Notes: a model not told the origin generated them from the letters alone. Positions 26,266 through 35,182 are shown, numbered from the stretch's first letter. The stretch: 64,000 nt of DNA from Faecalibacterium gallinarum (GCF_022180365.1 NZ_BQKV01000029.1:1-64000); one strand, 5' to 3'. Translations and numbers: made by a program.

Positions 26266-28575
26266 TCATGTGGCGGGGTTCACAATGATTTTCACATCGG
26301 CTGGTCTGCCCACCGACTGGCGTTCCGGTTCTTCCAGCCGGATGTATCCATGCCCCTCCAGTAATTCCAAAGTCGGAAAAATCTCCTCCGTTTTCTTGAA
26401 AAACTTTCCCCGGCACATCTGAAAAAGCTCAGAACGCTTGATCACCGATACATTCTTCTTTTTCAGCTTTGCCAAGACAAATTTGGCTTTCTGGATGCTC
26501 AAGTCAGTACCCATCATAGAATAGGCGTAGGTGGAATGAGCCAGAAAATATTTGCCAATCTGAATTGCCCTGCTCATCGTAGAAGCTGTCACTTCTGTTT
26601 TGTCATCTTCCATATCAGCACAGTGCAACAGTCCTGCAATCCGGAGTACGGCACCGATATATTTGCTTGCCCAATCGGAAATTGCCTGCCCCTCGCCAAC
26701 CAGAAACTTCTCATGTTCCTGAAAGTAATCGGCCATCAGGTCAAAGGCTTTTTCTGAAAGGTGTACCGTCTGGGCATCTCCACCAATCGGCAGAGCCATC
26801 AGGCGAAAAATCAGGCTGCGGTAAGCGGCGATTACTTCGGGCGGGATCGGCTGGGTACGAAAGACCCGGCTGCCAATTCTGGACGGTGGGGACGCATACA
26901 GGAAGCGGGCAATCAAGCCCCGCCCAGTCATGGTAGTATTGGACATGATTTCATCCAGCACACTGGGCTGAATAGAGAGGATAGCCGACAGTGCCGGGTG
27001 CATGATGCACTCTGCTTCACGGGTCATTCGGTCCACATAAATGGCATCTCCACAATGGCCTTTCAGCCAGACATCAATGTTGGATTTGTTGGAATACCGT
27101 CCGGCCATGATGTCAAAGATACCGCCCTCGGTGGAGATCACGGAGAACACTCCGTTGTTGGCCGCCATTAAGCTGGTCAGAGCTTCACTGGAACAATCGT
27201 CCGCAAAAAAGCGAACCGGCTTTAGTTCTGGAGTTTCTTCCAGCTGTTCCTGAAGCTGCCGCAGCTCCAACTCCATTTCCCGGCTTTCCTTGCGCTCCAG
27301 CTTCTTTTGCAGACCGGAGATCTGGCGCTCCATAGATTCCCTCTGCAAATGGTTTTCCCGTATTTCCATGCTGTGCGCCTTGTTATATTCCTGCTCGTAT
27401 TCATAAAGGAATGTGGTCATATCCCGCATGACGCTGGACTTTCGCTCCCCCGGTGCGGCGATCACCACTGTGTACAAGCTCAAAGGCTCACAGTATCCCG
27501 GCGTTCCCTCTATCTTGTATTTTCCTTGTAAACAGGTTGCCAGCACACCCAGGCTGATCACCGCTGCCATGTCCGGGGCAGTCTGACTGTGTTCAGCTAC
27601 CGCACTCACATAATTCCGAATCACATCCGGGAGAGCATCTACCGGAAAAGCAGGCAGATCACTCCACTGTGGCGTCAGCGGAACAATAGGTTGAAAAACT
27701 GGTGACGGCTCCGCTTTTGGAGTGTAAATCTCCCGGCAATGCTCGATTGCCTTCTGAATGGTGATTGCACCATACGTTGTGCCGGATTGCTGCCGGTCCC
27801 ATTTATCCCGCATCAATCCCGACTGCCGGAACATAGTGTCCATCTTGGCAGCATCCCGTCCTGTCCAAAAGGCGAGATGACTGCACAGTGCCAGATCTGC
27901 CTCTGATGGGGACGAATATCCCTCCAACGAACCGTTCCAAAGGGCTGTGAACGCTGCCCCATTCTTACTGCTTTTTGCCAGTTGCAGAAGCTGCTCCATG
28001 CTTAAATCAGAGTTTTTTGCATTTATTGCATTTTCTGCGCCTACCTCTGGCCTGCGCATGAACTTGTCCAGTAACACTTGCAGCTCCTGGGTCCGGTCAC
28101 TATACTCATAATCCTCACAGCGGTTTCCGGTCACGGTGACATATTTGTTGGTTGCTCCCGCCACATAAACCTCGATTCCGGCCTGATGGTTCATAATATA
28201 GAATCGCTTGGTGTCATACTGAAAGCCTTTTGCCGAAAAGAGGATGTGCAAACCGTTGCCGCTGGGGCTGTACTCGGTATAGCTGTGCATTAAGGCCACA
28301 ATTTCTGCGGCGGTCTGGGTGTAATAGCCGCTGTCCGAAACGCAGTTGTCCAGGTCAATCGCACAGATACCGTTGAAAATGCCAATTCCGATGCCATCAT
28401 ATCCGCTGGCCTGCACTGCTGTTTTATAAGGTACAAAGCTGGAAGGATCATTGCTTTTCGCTCCCAGACCGGTTTCCGGCTGGTATGGCACCTTCGTTTT
28501 CCTCCCATTCCGTTCCTCGTACTTCCAGCAGCAGAACAGACCGTTTTGTATGATGCTGTCTGGTAAAGCTGTCAA
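26266..28575 (-). CDS. Primase-polymerase / DUF3987 helicase-like replication protein
   Basis: A 769-residue protein. The N-terminal third resembles bifunctional primase/polymerase domains, with AIDLDNC (metal acidic pair, about 72) and YSPSGNGLHILF. The middle and C-terminal parts match DUF3987, with a P-loop-like APGERKSSVMRD (about 390), a coiled coil (about 415-470) and ISTEGGIFDIMAGRYS. Such proteins start replication of the excised element. It is upstream of the oriT/relaxase in the same direction. The start is the ATG at 28575 with AAGGAGGAA upstream. Family assignment is good, activity inferred. Confidence 0.8.
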   Translation of the reverse strand: MTALPDSIIQNGLFCCWKYEERNGRKTKVPYQPETGLGAKSNDPSSFVPYKTAVQASGYDGIGIGIFNGICAIDLDNCVSDSGYYTQTAAEIVALMHSYTEYSPSGNGLHILFSAKGFQYDTKRFYIMNHQAGIEVYVAGATNKYVTVTGNRCEDYEYSDRTQELQVLLDKFMRRPEVGAENAINAKNSDLSMEQLLQLAKSSKNGAAFTALWNGSLEGYSSPSEADLALCSHLAFWTGRDAAKMDTMFRQSGLMRDKWDRQQSGTTYGAITIQKAIEHCREIYTPKAEPSPVFQPIVPLTPQWSDLPAFPVDALPDVIRNYVSAVAEHSQTAPDMAAVISLGVLATCLQGKYKIEGTPGYCEPLSLYTVVIAAPGERKSSVMRDMTTFLYEYEQEYNKAHSMEIRENHLQRESMERQISGLQKKLERKESREMELELRQLQEQLEETPELKPVRFFADDCSSEALTSLMAANNGVFSVISTEGGIFDIMAGRYSNKSNIDVWLKGHCGDAIYVDRMTREAECIMHPALSAILSIQPSVLDEIMSNTTMTGRGLIARFLYASPPSRIGSRVFRTQPIPPEVIAAYRSLIFRLMALPIGGDAQTVHLSEKAFDLMADYFQEHEKFLVGEGQAISDWASKYIGAVLRIAGLLHCADMEDDKTEVTASTMSRAIQIGKYFLAHSTYAYSMMGTDLSIQKAKFVLAKLKKKNVSVIKRSELFQMCRGKFFKKTEEIFPTLELLEGHGYIRLEEPERQSVGRPADVKIIVNPAT

Positions 28576-28711
28576 ATTCTGTTCCTCCTTAAATAATTGT
28601 TGAATTTGGCAGCTGTCGTGTTATAATATCCTTGCTGAGTGATAGTCACACGGCAGCTGCCGTTTGTACTGTCCGCCAAGAGTTCTCATCTGCCAGGATG
28701 AGGGCTCTTTT

Positions 28712-28945
28712 TTATGCGGTTTCCGGCTGGAAGTATCCAATTTCCTCCCACACCTTTCTGTCGGGGCAGTAGTAGTTGTACTCGTTGGAGTTCTCCAGCT
28801 TGATCGCATAACCGAATTTCAGGATTCCCTGCTGCAAACCAATGCGCACATACTGGGCATCCTTGTGCATGGCGGCTGCAATCTCGGTGATGGGGACATT
28901 GCGTCCAGTGAAGGGCGGCAGTTCGACATAAACTTTCTTCTCCAT
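28712..28945 (-). CDS. Small DNA-binding/excisionase-like protein
   Basis: A 77-residue protein. ITEIAAAMHKDAQYVRIGLQQGIL reads as a helix-turn-helix of the MerR/excisionase type. The start is the ATG at 28945 with AAGGAGG upstream; the long frame to 29218 crosses the regulatory region and is rejected. It is divergent from the XRE regulator across a shared promoter region with two palindromes, so it is probably repressed by that protein. It could direct excision or activate the replication gene. Confidence 0.75.
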   Translation of the reverse strand: MEKKVYVELPPFTGRNVPITEIAAAMHKDAQYVRIGLQQGILKFGYAIKLENSNEYNYYCPDRKVWEEIGYFQPETA

Positions 28946-28969
28946 GTGAATGACCTCCTTATTGCTGGT

Positions 28970-29086
28970 ATACGAATTATTAGTTCGTATTTTGATTATA
29001 AGCCATCCAAGACTGCTTGTCAACACTAAATACGAAAAAATTATTCGTATTACGACCTTGTAATTCGCACGGCTTCGTGTTACAAT
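28970..29086. promoter_or_regulatory. Divergent promoter region with two identical operators
   Basis: Two palindromes of the same form, ATACGAA-N7-TTCGTAT, lie at 28970-28990 and 29030-29050, 60 bp apart. A plus-strand promoter for the XRE gene follows: -35 TTGTAA (29058-29063), 17-bp spacer, -10 TACAAT (29081-29086). The layout is that of a phage-like immunity switch. Confidence 0.75.
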
Positions 29087-29104
29087 ACAAGCGAGGTGAT
29101 GACA

Positions 29105-29731
29105 ATGCACAGCAACCCGGCTGAAATTGGCGAGAGAATCAAGGCAGCCCGCAAGGCCGCCCACTTGAGCCAAACAGAGCTGGCACAGCGTCTGGACAAG
29201 ACGATGCGCACAGTTCAAAAATACGAAAGCGGTGAAATTGAACCATCCATAGCGATGATCAATGCCATCGCCAAAATCTTAGACATATCTCCGGCAGACC
29301 TGATTGGCTACCAAAAACCTGAAATCCAGCTGGACAGCCTGTCTGATGTGATTGCGGTTCTTTACCAATTAAACAAGAAGACCGGTATCCGCTTCGAGAT
29401 TGACGTCCAACGCCCGCCCCGCAGCGAAGAATGGTCCTGCTCCCTGAAATTCAAGGGAAATGACCACTCGGCAGAGATGAATGATTCCCTGTGCCTGATT
29501 TTGGAAGAGTTCCGGGACGAGCGTGAAAAGCTGGAAACCTATTGGACCGATCAGGAATCCTTTGACCGCTGGATTGAAAAGGAACTGGCCTACTACGCAG
29601 ATGCCAAGTTGCAGGATAGGGAAGTGGAAGTTCTTTCCGATTTGGAGCGCATTCAGCGGCGCAACGAACTGGATCGGCAGATGCTGGAGAAAATGAAAAA
29701 GGCCGCTGAGGAAAACGGCGACCAGGAATAA
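29105..29731 (+). CDS. XRE-family repressor
   Basis: A 208-residue regulator with a classical N-terminal HTH_3 domain (about 8-62: IKAARKAAHLSQTELAQRLD, then TVQKYESGEIEPS). The C-terminal half is acidic and helical without a LexA-type peptidase motif. The start chosen is the ATG at 29105, eight bases from GCGAGG; GTG 29096 and ATG 29099 are alternatives. It likely binds the two ATACGAA palindromes upstream and represses the divergent excisionase-like gene and perhaps itself. Confidence 0.85.
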   Translation: MHSNPAEIGERIKAARKAAHLSQTELAQRLDKTMRTVQKYESGEIEPSIAMINAIAKILDISPADLIGYQKPEIQLDSLSDVIAVLYQLNKKTGIRFEIDVQRPPRSEEWSCSLKFKGNDHSAEMNDSLCLILEEFRDEREKLETYWTDQESFDRWIEKELAYYADAKLQDREVEVLSDLERIQRRNELDRQMLEKMKKAAEENGDQE

Positions 29732-29798
29732 CAGAGGGTGTTGCTTACCCTTTATCAAATTTAATTCAAACGCTGGGAGAAAGGAAGTTTGAGATTTT

Positions 29799-30851
29799 TT
29801 GAGATTACCCAACGGATATGGAAGCGTCAAGAAAATGTCCGGAAAGCGAAGAAGGCCCTATGCAGTGAGGAAAACGGTAGGGTGGCATGTTAACCCAGAA
29901 ACAGGCAAGTCCGTTCAAGAGCAAATCACCATCGGCTATGCGGCAACCAGAGCAGAGGGGCTGCAAATGCTGGCAGAGTACAACAACAATCCCTTTGACA
30001 TCAAGGCATCCAAGGCCACCTTCCAGGAGGTCTATGAACGCTGGTCAAAGGAGAAGTTCCCCACCATCTCCAAGTCAAATGTAAAAGGCTATGAGGCGTC
30101 CTATCGGGTGTGCGGAACACTTTACAACAAGGTGTTTCGGGACATTCGACTGATGGACCTTCAATTTGTGGTGGACACCTGCGAGAAGAATTACCCCACC
30201 CTGAAGAAGCTCAAGGGGCTGTTCAATCAGCTGTATGCCTACGCCATGAAAAATGACATCTGCAACAAGGATTATTCCGAGTTTGTGGATTTGAGCCGGT
30301 ACAAGGATAAGAACCCCAACAAGCGTGACCGGAACAAGTTCACAAAGGAGCAGATCGCCCGATTGTGGGAACTTGCGGATGACCCGTACTATCAGATCGT
30401 ACTGATGCTGATCTACAACGGTTGCCGCATCTCGGAGTTCCTCGACTTGAAGAAGGAAAATGTACATCTGGAAGAACAGTACTTTGATGTGATTGCCAGC
30501 AAAACCGAAAACGGCCTGCGGAAAGTTCCCATTGCCGACAAGGTGCTGCCATTCTACAAAGCGTGGTACGAAGGTTCTCAGTGTGAATATCTGCTCCATA
30601 CGCCGGATCAAAAGCACTTTGATTACAGGAACTACTACGACAGTTACTTCACACCCCTGATGGAGCAGCTTGGATATGACCAGACGCCGCACTGTACCCG
30701 GCATACCTGCGTCTCCATGCTGACAGAAGCCCATGTAGACCAAACCACGATCAAGAAGATTGTTGGACACTCCGGTGCAATGACGCTCACTGAACGTGTC
30801 TACACCCACCTGGATATTGAAACACTGGTGGAGGCAATCAACAAGATCTAA
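29799..30851 (+). CDS. int: Tyrosine integrase of the IME
   Basis: A 350-residue tyrosine recombinase. It has an N-terminal arm-binding part (LPNGYGSVKKMSGKRRRPYAVR), a SAM-like core-binding domain (about 75-170) and a catalytic domain with R210 (NGCRISEF), K in SKTENGLRKVP, the HCTRHT box, GHSG and nucleophile Y335 (RVYTHLD). It lies 250 bp from the right att site, the normal position. TTG at 29799 is the likely start, supported by the conserved LPNGYGS beginning. It would integrate the element at the rpsI 3' end. Confidence 0.9.
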   Translation: MRLPNGYGSVKKMSGKRRRPYAVRKTVGWHVNPETGKSVQEQITIGYAATRAEGLQMLAEYNNNPFDIKASKATFQEVYERWSKEKFPTISKSNVKGYEASYRVCGTLYNKVFRDIRLMDLQFVVDTCEKNYPTLKKLKGLFNQLYAYAMKNDICNKDYSEFVDLSRYKDKNPNKRDRNKFTKEQIARLWELADDPYYQIVLMLIYNGCRISEFLDLKKENVHLEEQYFDVIASKTENGLRKVPIADKVLPFYKAWYEGSQCEYLLHTPDQKHFDYRNYYDSYFTPLMEQLGYDQTPHCTRHTCVSMLTEAHVDQTTIKKIVGHSGAMTLTERVYTHLDIETLVEAINKI

Positions 30852-30882
30852 ACGAAAGAAGGAAAAGCCGTGCAGCACAAAA

Positions 30883-30921
30883 AAGCAGGAGATACGCTCC
30901 TTGCGGAACGATCTCCTGCTT
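30883..30921 (+). terminator. Terminator of the IME integrase
   Basis: An 11-bp stem aagcaggagat / atctcctgctt, 32 bp after the integrase stop, followed by a T-rich stretch. Confidence 0.7.
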
Positions 30922-31102
30922 CATAAGGCTTTTGTTTTCGCTTGCGCTTCTTGTTCCTTGTGTGCTCCTTGCTTGCTCCTTACGGAGTAAAACGGAACAC
31001 TTCTGAGGAACTCTCACAACTCCAAAACCATCCAATTTTCTGCAAAACAGTGTCCAAAGACGTACTGAGAAGCAGTGGAAATTATCTCTTGGGTAAGTGA
31101 GA

Positions 31103-31159
31103 TTAGCGCTTGGAGAACTGAGGCGCGCGACGGGCAGCCTTCAGGCCGTACTTCAATCG
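31103..31159 (-). pseudogene. rpsI: rpsI 3' fragment at the junction of two elements
   Basis: The minus strand encodes LKYGLKAARRAPQFSKR and a stop, the invariant C-terminus of ribosomal protein S9. Upstream codons do not continue S9, so only about 54 bp is present. It marks the att junction between the IME to the left and the ICE to the right, both apparently targeting rpsI. The intact rpsI should lie beyond the right edge. The interval 31160-31248 holds no gene. Confidence 0.8.
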
Positions 31160-31248
31160 TCTGAGCGATGATTTTCCTTGATATTCCGGGCTTTTTTGAG
31201 CCTCGGCCCCTCGGTTGTCCTATTCCTTAACCAAAAAACAGGCCACTT

Positions 31249-32460
31249 TTACGAGGGGACAGCTTGATGAAATGCAGAATTTACTACATCGAATAGCTGT
31301 TCTGGTTTATTATACTTTACTCTTGCATAGATGTCCATAGTTGTCTTGCTGTTCTCATGTCCGGCAAGGTACTGGACCGTCTTGGGGTCAACACCTGCAT
31401 ACAGAAGATTGGTGATGTAGGTATGCCGCAGCAGGTGCGGTGTCACATCGAAGTCCAGGCTATACACAATGTTGGGATTGTTTTTCTGATGTCCTCCCAG
31501 ACTCGGCTGAACAGTGTACTTGATGCTCTGTCCGTTCACATACTTATAATAGGTACGCTCCTTGGTAGACCGAACAACGATGTACTGCCAGACACGTTTG
31601 AACTGCGAATATGACAAGGGCTGTCCCTCACTATCGGCAATCACATATTCCGATTTGGAGGCAGCCTTGGCTTCCCGCAGACAATTCACAAGGCATTTGG
31701 GAATGGGAATATCCCTTCTTGCTGCTTTCGTCTTAAGCGTTGTAGAGATAACCGGTCTGTTATGCTCTGATCGCCATGCGCGCCGCACAGAGATATATGG
31801 AGTGGGTGCATCGAGGAACACACAATCCCATTGCAAGGCGAGAGCTTCTTCTCGGCGCAGACCGGCATATAAGCCGATCATGGTAAACAGATACGGCGGA
31901 AGTCCTTTGACGGTTTCCAGCAGCACTTCCACCTGCTGGTCTGTCAGCGAATCTTTCTTTTGGGTCGGTTTCCCTCCTTTTGCCGAAATCCCCTCACACG
32001 GATTGTATTCCAGCAACTGGCTCCGCTCTGCCGAGTAAAAAATGCACTTGAGGAGCATATTCACCGTATTGTGCAGGCTCTCGGACTTATTGGACAATGG
32101 GATCAGCGCCAGACGAATATCATCCGCTGTTACTTCCTCCATATACATATCTCCCAAAGGCTTGATAATGTAGTTCTTCATATTGGAGGCGTAGCCCTTC
32201 AGTGTAGCCGGCGACACTTTTGCGGATTGCATCAACAGCCACTTCTCACAATACTCGGCCACAGTAGGATGCTCCCGGTGGAAGATGATCTCCGCTACCT
32301 GGCGTCTCGCCTCCTGCTCTTTATCGTACAGTTCCTCGCAGGTAGTCCCATACAAGCTCACCTGCTTGCCGTCTGCGTCCAGAATCCGGGTTCTGTAATA
32401 CAGGACACCCTTTCGTGTGACGGTTCCATATTGAGGTATGTTTTTTTTCTTCTTTGCCAT
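31249..32460 (-). CDS. int: Tyrosine integrase 2 (ICE, att-proximal)
   Basis: A 403-residue tyrosine recombinase with an N-terminal arm domain (NIPQYGTVTRKGVLYYRTR), a core-binding domain starting at PTVAEYCEKWLLMQS, and a catalytic domain with GLRREEALALQW, TPHLLRHTYITNLL, LAGHENSKTTMDIYARV. The start is the ATG at 32460 (AAAGGAAA upstream). It lies about 90 bp from the rpsI fragment. It is a close paralogue of the gene immediately upstream (32606-33817), with which it shares order and most motifs. Confidence 0.9.
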   Translation of the reverse strand: MAKKKKNIPQYGTVTRKGVLYYRTRILDADGKQVSLYGTTCEELYDKEQEARRQVAEIIFHREHPTVAEYCEKWLLMQSAKVSPATLKGYASNMKNYIIKPLGDMYMEEVTADDIRLALIPLSNKSESLHNTVNMLLKCIFYSAERSQLLEYNPCEGISAKGGKPTQKKDSLTDQQVEVLLETVKGLPPYLFTMIGLYAGLRREEALALQWDCVFLDAPTPYISVRRAWRSEHNRPVISTTLKTKAARRDIPIPKCLVNCLREAKAASKSEYVIADSEGQPLSYSQFKRVWQYIVVRSTKERTYYKYVNGQSIKYTVQPSLGGHQKNNPNIVYSLDFDVTPHLLRHTYITNLLYAGVDPKTVQYLAGHENSKTTMDIYARVKYNKPEQLFDVVNSAFHQAVPS

Positions 32461-32550
32461 AATTAATTTCCTTTCTCGCGTGGTGATGTATCTACACCTC
32501 CTTTTTATCAGAGATTTCAAATTGAATCAAAGATACGGCCAAGGAAAAAC

Positions 32551-32580
32551 TAAGAGCGAGACATCCTTGTCTCGCTCTTA
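32551..32580 (-). terminator. Hairpin between the tandem integrase genes
   Basis: A 12-bp perfect stem taagagcgagac / gtctcgctctta with ATCCTT loop. It lies after the stop of the upstream integrase. The T-run is weak, so termination may be partial. Confidence 0.6.
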
Positions 32581-32605
32581 CTTCATTTTCTGAATTGTTC
32601 GGAAC

Positions 32606-33817
32606 TTACACAGCGTCCCATAAGTCAAAGGCACAGCCCATTGCTTTGACAAGATCATCCGGCCTGTTGTATTTGACCTTTGCGTAAATGTCCATCGTGA
32701 TTTTGCTGCTTTCATGGCCCGCCAAATATTGTACCGTTTTGGGGTCCACCGAAGAATGAATCAGATTGGTGATGTAGGTGTGCCGCAGCTGATGCGGTGT
32801 CACTTCAAAATCCAGGCTATATACCACATGGCCGTTATTCCTGGCTTTTTCTCCAAGTTTCGGGTAAAGCATATATTTTACATACTTTCCGTCCACAAGT
32901 TTTCTGGCCATTCTCGGCTTTGCAGTCCGCGTCACAATATACTGCCACAGCCGCTTAAACTGTGTATAGGATAGCGGATCACCGTCCCGATTGGCAATCA
33001 CATAATCCGAAGTGGATTTTTTCTTTGCATCTTTCAGACATTCAACCAGACAGACCGGGAGAGGAATGTTTCTTTGTGCCGCTTTGGTCTTTAGCTCGGT
33101 AAGAATGACCGGCCTGTTATGTTCTGTGTGCCATGCCCGCCGTACCGTTAAGTACGGAGCCTCTGCATCCAGATACACAGAATCCCATTGCAGCGCCAGG
33201 ATTTCTTCCCGGCGCAGACCGGCATATAAACCGATCATCACAAATACATAGGGCGGCAAATCCCGGATCGTGTCCAAAAGCCGCTCAACCTGTTCATCCG
33301 TCAATGCCTGTCTTTCTTCCTGGGGAACTCCTCCCTTTGCATCCAGGTATATGGTCGGGTCCTCGTCAATCACATGGCTCTCCTTGGCCGCCCGGAAAAT
33401 GGACTTGCAGAGAATCACCACAGACTTATAAACCGAAGCCGACTTCTTGGAAACAGGTACGAGGGCAAGTTGGATGTCATCCAGGGATACATCAGCCATT
33501 CTCTTGTCTCCCAGCCCTCCAATAATGTGCCGCCGCACCTTAGAGGTATAATCTGTCAAGGTGGTGGCCCGAACATGGACGGACTGCATCAGCAGCCACT
33601 TCTCACAGTACTCAGCAACCGTAGGCGATCTTCGACGAAACGTAGTACTGTCAATCTGCTCTAACGCCTCCAGTTCCTTGTCATAAAGCTTTTCGGGCGT
33701 CTTTGCATAAAGCGCCACTCTGTTTCCATCCGAATCTTCGACTCTGGTTCTATAATATTCAATGCCGTTAAGCACGACCGTACCATATTGAGGAATTGCC
33801 CTTTTTCTTTTTGCCAA
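32606..33817 (-). CDS. int: Tyrosine integrase 3 (ICE, paralogue)
   Basis: A 403-residue tyrosine recombinase paralogous to its downstream neighbour: RAIPQYGTVVLNGIEYYRTR, PTVAEYCEKWLLMQS, GLRREEILALQW, TPHQLRHTYITNLI and LAGHESSKITMDIYAKV. Catalytic R, HxxR, H and Y are all present, so both copies look functional. The start is TTG 33817, eight bases after AGGAGG and aligned with the paralogue's ATG; GTG 33826 sits on the ribosome site. It follows the excisionase gene closely. Confidence 0.88.
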   Translation of the reverse strand: MAKRKRAIPQYGTVVLNGIEYYRTRVEDSDGNRVALYAKTPEKLYDKELEALEQIDSTTFRRRSPTVAEYCEKWLLMQSVHVRATTLTDYTSKVRRHIIGGLGDKRMADVSLDDIQLALVPVSKKSASVYKSVVILCKSIFRAAKESHVIDEDPTIYLDAKGGVPQEERQALTDEQVERLLDTIRDLPPYVFVMIGLYAGLRREEILALQWDSVYLDAEAPYLTVRRAWHTEHNRPVILTELKTKAAQRNIPLPVCLVECLKDAKKKSTSDYVIANRDGDPLSYTQFKRLWQYIVTRTAKPRMARKLVDGKYVKYMLYPKLGEKARNNGHVVYSLDFEVTPHQLRHTYITNLIHSSVDPKTVQYLAGHESSKITMDIYAKVKYNRPDDLVKAMGCAFDLWDAV

Positions 33818-33901
33818 TTCCGTCACCTCCTAAGAATAATGTCCAGCGCTGTACCTTTGTTTTATCAGACATATTAGGTTCCAGCAAGGATACGGAACAG
33901 C

Positions 33902-34132
33902 TCAAGCTCGGACACTTCGCAGCTTGCGGTATGTAGCGCTTTTTTCCACTGGCTTTGCACGATGGGTGCATTTTGCGATATACTCCTGAAGGCCAGCATC
34001 TGTAAAGTACACGCAACCATTTTGCACATACTGAACATAGGAAATTAGCCCACTGTTTCGAGCTGCATCCAAAGTGGCAATGCTAATCCCCAGTAATTTG
34101 GCAGCCTCTTTCCGCGAAATCAATTTTTCCAT
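33902..34132 (-). CDS. xis: Excisionase (MerR-like HTH)
   Basis: A 76-residue protein with the excisionase/helix_turn_helix-17 pattern: LISRKEAAKLLGISIATLDAARNSGLI, then a wing and basic tail. It sits directly upstream of the integrases on the same strand, the usual xis-int order. It would bias recombination toward excision. Confidence 0.8.
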   Translation of the reverse strand: MEKLISRKEAAKLLGISIATLDAARNSGLISYVQYVQNGCVYFTDAGLQEYIAKCTHRAKPVEKSATYRKLRSVRA

Positions 34133-34185
34133 AGGTGGTCCCCCTTTCTGTCAAAGATGTGGTTGTTGCTTTCAAAATCACATGA

Positions 34186-34215
34186 ATGCGCTGGCAACCG
34201 AAGCTGCCAGCGCAT
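34186..34215 (-). terminator. Hairpin upstream of xis
   Basis: An 11-bp perfect inverted repeat atgcgctggca / tgccagcgcat with an 8-nt loop, 50 bp before the xis start. It has no clear T-run and may be an attenuator or processing site in the xis leader. Confidence 0.45.
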
Positions 34216-34393
34216 GGTATCTGACTTTGAAAAATTTACTCGCCACATTTGCCACGCACCCCTGGCGATGGGGACATTCCGGTCTCCGCTGGCGCGGCTG
34301 TCATAACTCCACAGCGTCGTTTTACTCGTGCGCCGCAGAGTTCCCCCCAAGTCTTTAGGAGGCCGTGAGGAAGTATCTTTAACCCCTATGCAG

Positions 34394-34462
34394 TCATCGC
34401 GCCCTGAAATGCCACTTTCGGGTATCAGGCTGACGTGGATCGCTCGGAACAGTCCTATTCAT
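34394..34462 (-). CDS. Possible 22-residue leader peptide in the xis upstream region
   Basis: A short frame MNRTVPSDPRQPDTRKWHF with a strong AGGAGGTGATG context at its start lies in the 476-bp stretch 34133-34608. The stretch has no other convincing gene; a 76-codon frame at 34120-34350 lacks a ribosome site. The peptide may be a regulatory leader ahead of xis or a chance frame. Confidence 0.3.
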   Translation of the reverse strand: MNRTVPSDPRQPDTRKWHFRAR

Positions 34463-34608
34463 CACCTCCTGGGGCTGTCCATCTTCGCGGCGTGCCTGAT
34501 TCGCTCGTACATAGGTTATGTACCGGAAATGCCGTCTATGAAATTGTCAAGCTCCACATTGGGAGAATGTTCTTCCCTCAATGGGTAGGCACTGATACGC
34601 TTCATTTG

Positions 34609-35079
34609 TTAAGTGTTATTCAAAAATTTTTTTATTTTTTTAAATCTTTGTGCAACAGCACTTCTGGAACAATGCCAAAGACGTGCTACATCAATTTGAC
34701 GATAACCATCCACAAAAAGTAATGTCAATAGCTCCAAATCTTTCTTCGACAGCTTCTTCAATCTCAACAGTAGTTGTTCGTTTTCCACCGAAGCCAACCA
34801 TCCATATCGCGTTTGATCAATCTTATCAACATCCCATTGATAAGATAACGATGCAAACTTTCGGAACAGCTGTGATTGACCACATACTTCATCATATTGT
34901 TCACAAGGTATTGGTTGCGTATGGTTTTGAAAAACCCTTTGACTGCAAAACCATGCCCAGTCATATTCTTTCATGGCAGCAATCTGTTCTTCGCTCATCC
35001 CTGCATCACAATACTCAACTTCTAAACGCTTCCATCTACTATCAAACTTCTTTTTCTCATATCCATAATTAAATCCCAT
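34609..35079 (-). CDS. Sigma-70-like HTH regulator (ICE)
   Basis: A 156-residue protein whose C-terminal 55 residues, LSKKDLELLTLLFVDGYRQIDVARLWHCSRSAVAQRFKKIKKFL, look like sigma region 4. There is no clear region 2. Similar sigma-like proteins lie near the xis-int end of Tn916/Tn1549-type elements. The start is the ATG at 35079 after AGGAGG. It probably acts as transcription regulator of excision or transfer; this is inferred from context. Confidence 0.7.
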   Translation of the reverse strand: MGFNYGYEKKKFDSRWKRLEVEYCDAGMSEEQIAAMKEYDWAWFCSQRVFQNHTQPIPCEQYDEVCGQSQLFRKFASLSYQWDVDKIDQTRYGWLASVENEQLLLRLKKLSKKDLELLTLLFVDGYRQIDVARLWHCSRSAVAQRFKKIKKFLNNT

Positions 35080-35182
35080 TATTAACCTCCTGTAGATTCA
35101 ATTTGCAAAATTCACCATGCAAACTAAAATCAGGAGGAGATCGACAACGAGAATCTCTGGGTTGTTTTCCATCCCCAGAAAC

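Larger units (their letters stand above)
15003..31160. mobile_element. Integrative mobilizable element (about 16 kb) at the rpsI 3' end
   Basis: Bounded by related att sites sharing CAAGCGCT (minus strand) at about 15005 and 31105. Inside are an integrase beside the right end, a MobV relaxase with oriT, a primase/helicase protein, regulators and a type I RM operon as cargo. There are no type IV secretion genes, so it is mobilizable rather than self-transmissible. The neighbouring ICE could supply the transfer machinery. GC content is lower than the flanking chromosome. Confidence 0.75.

Noticed and set aside
30952-30985. Repeated CTCCTTG-like units considered as a CRISPR-like or regulatory array
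   Set aside because: Units are too short and irregular; at most integrase arm sites.
34120-34350. 76-codon minus-strand frame before xis
   Set aside because: Starts at a TTG without ribosome site and covers the hairpin; left as non-coding leader.
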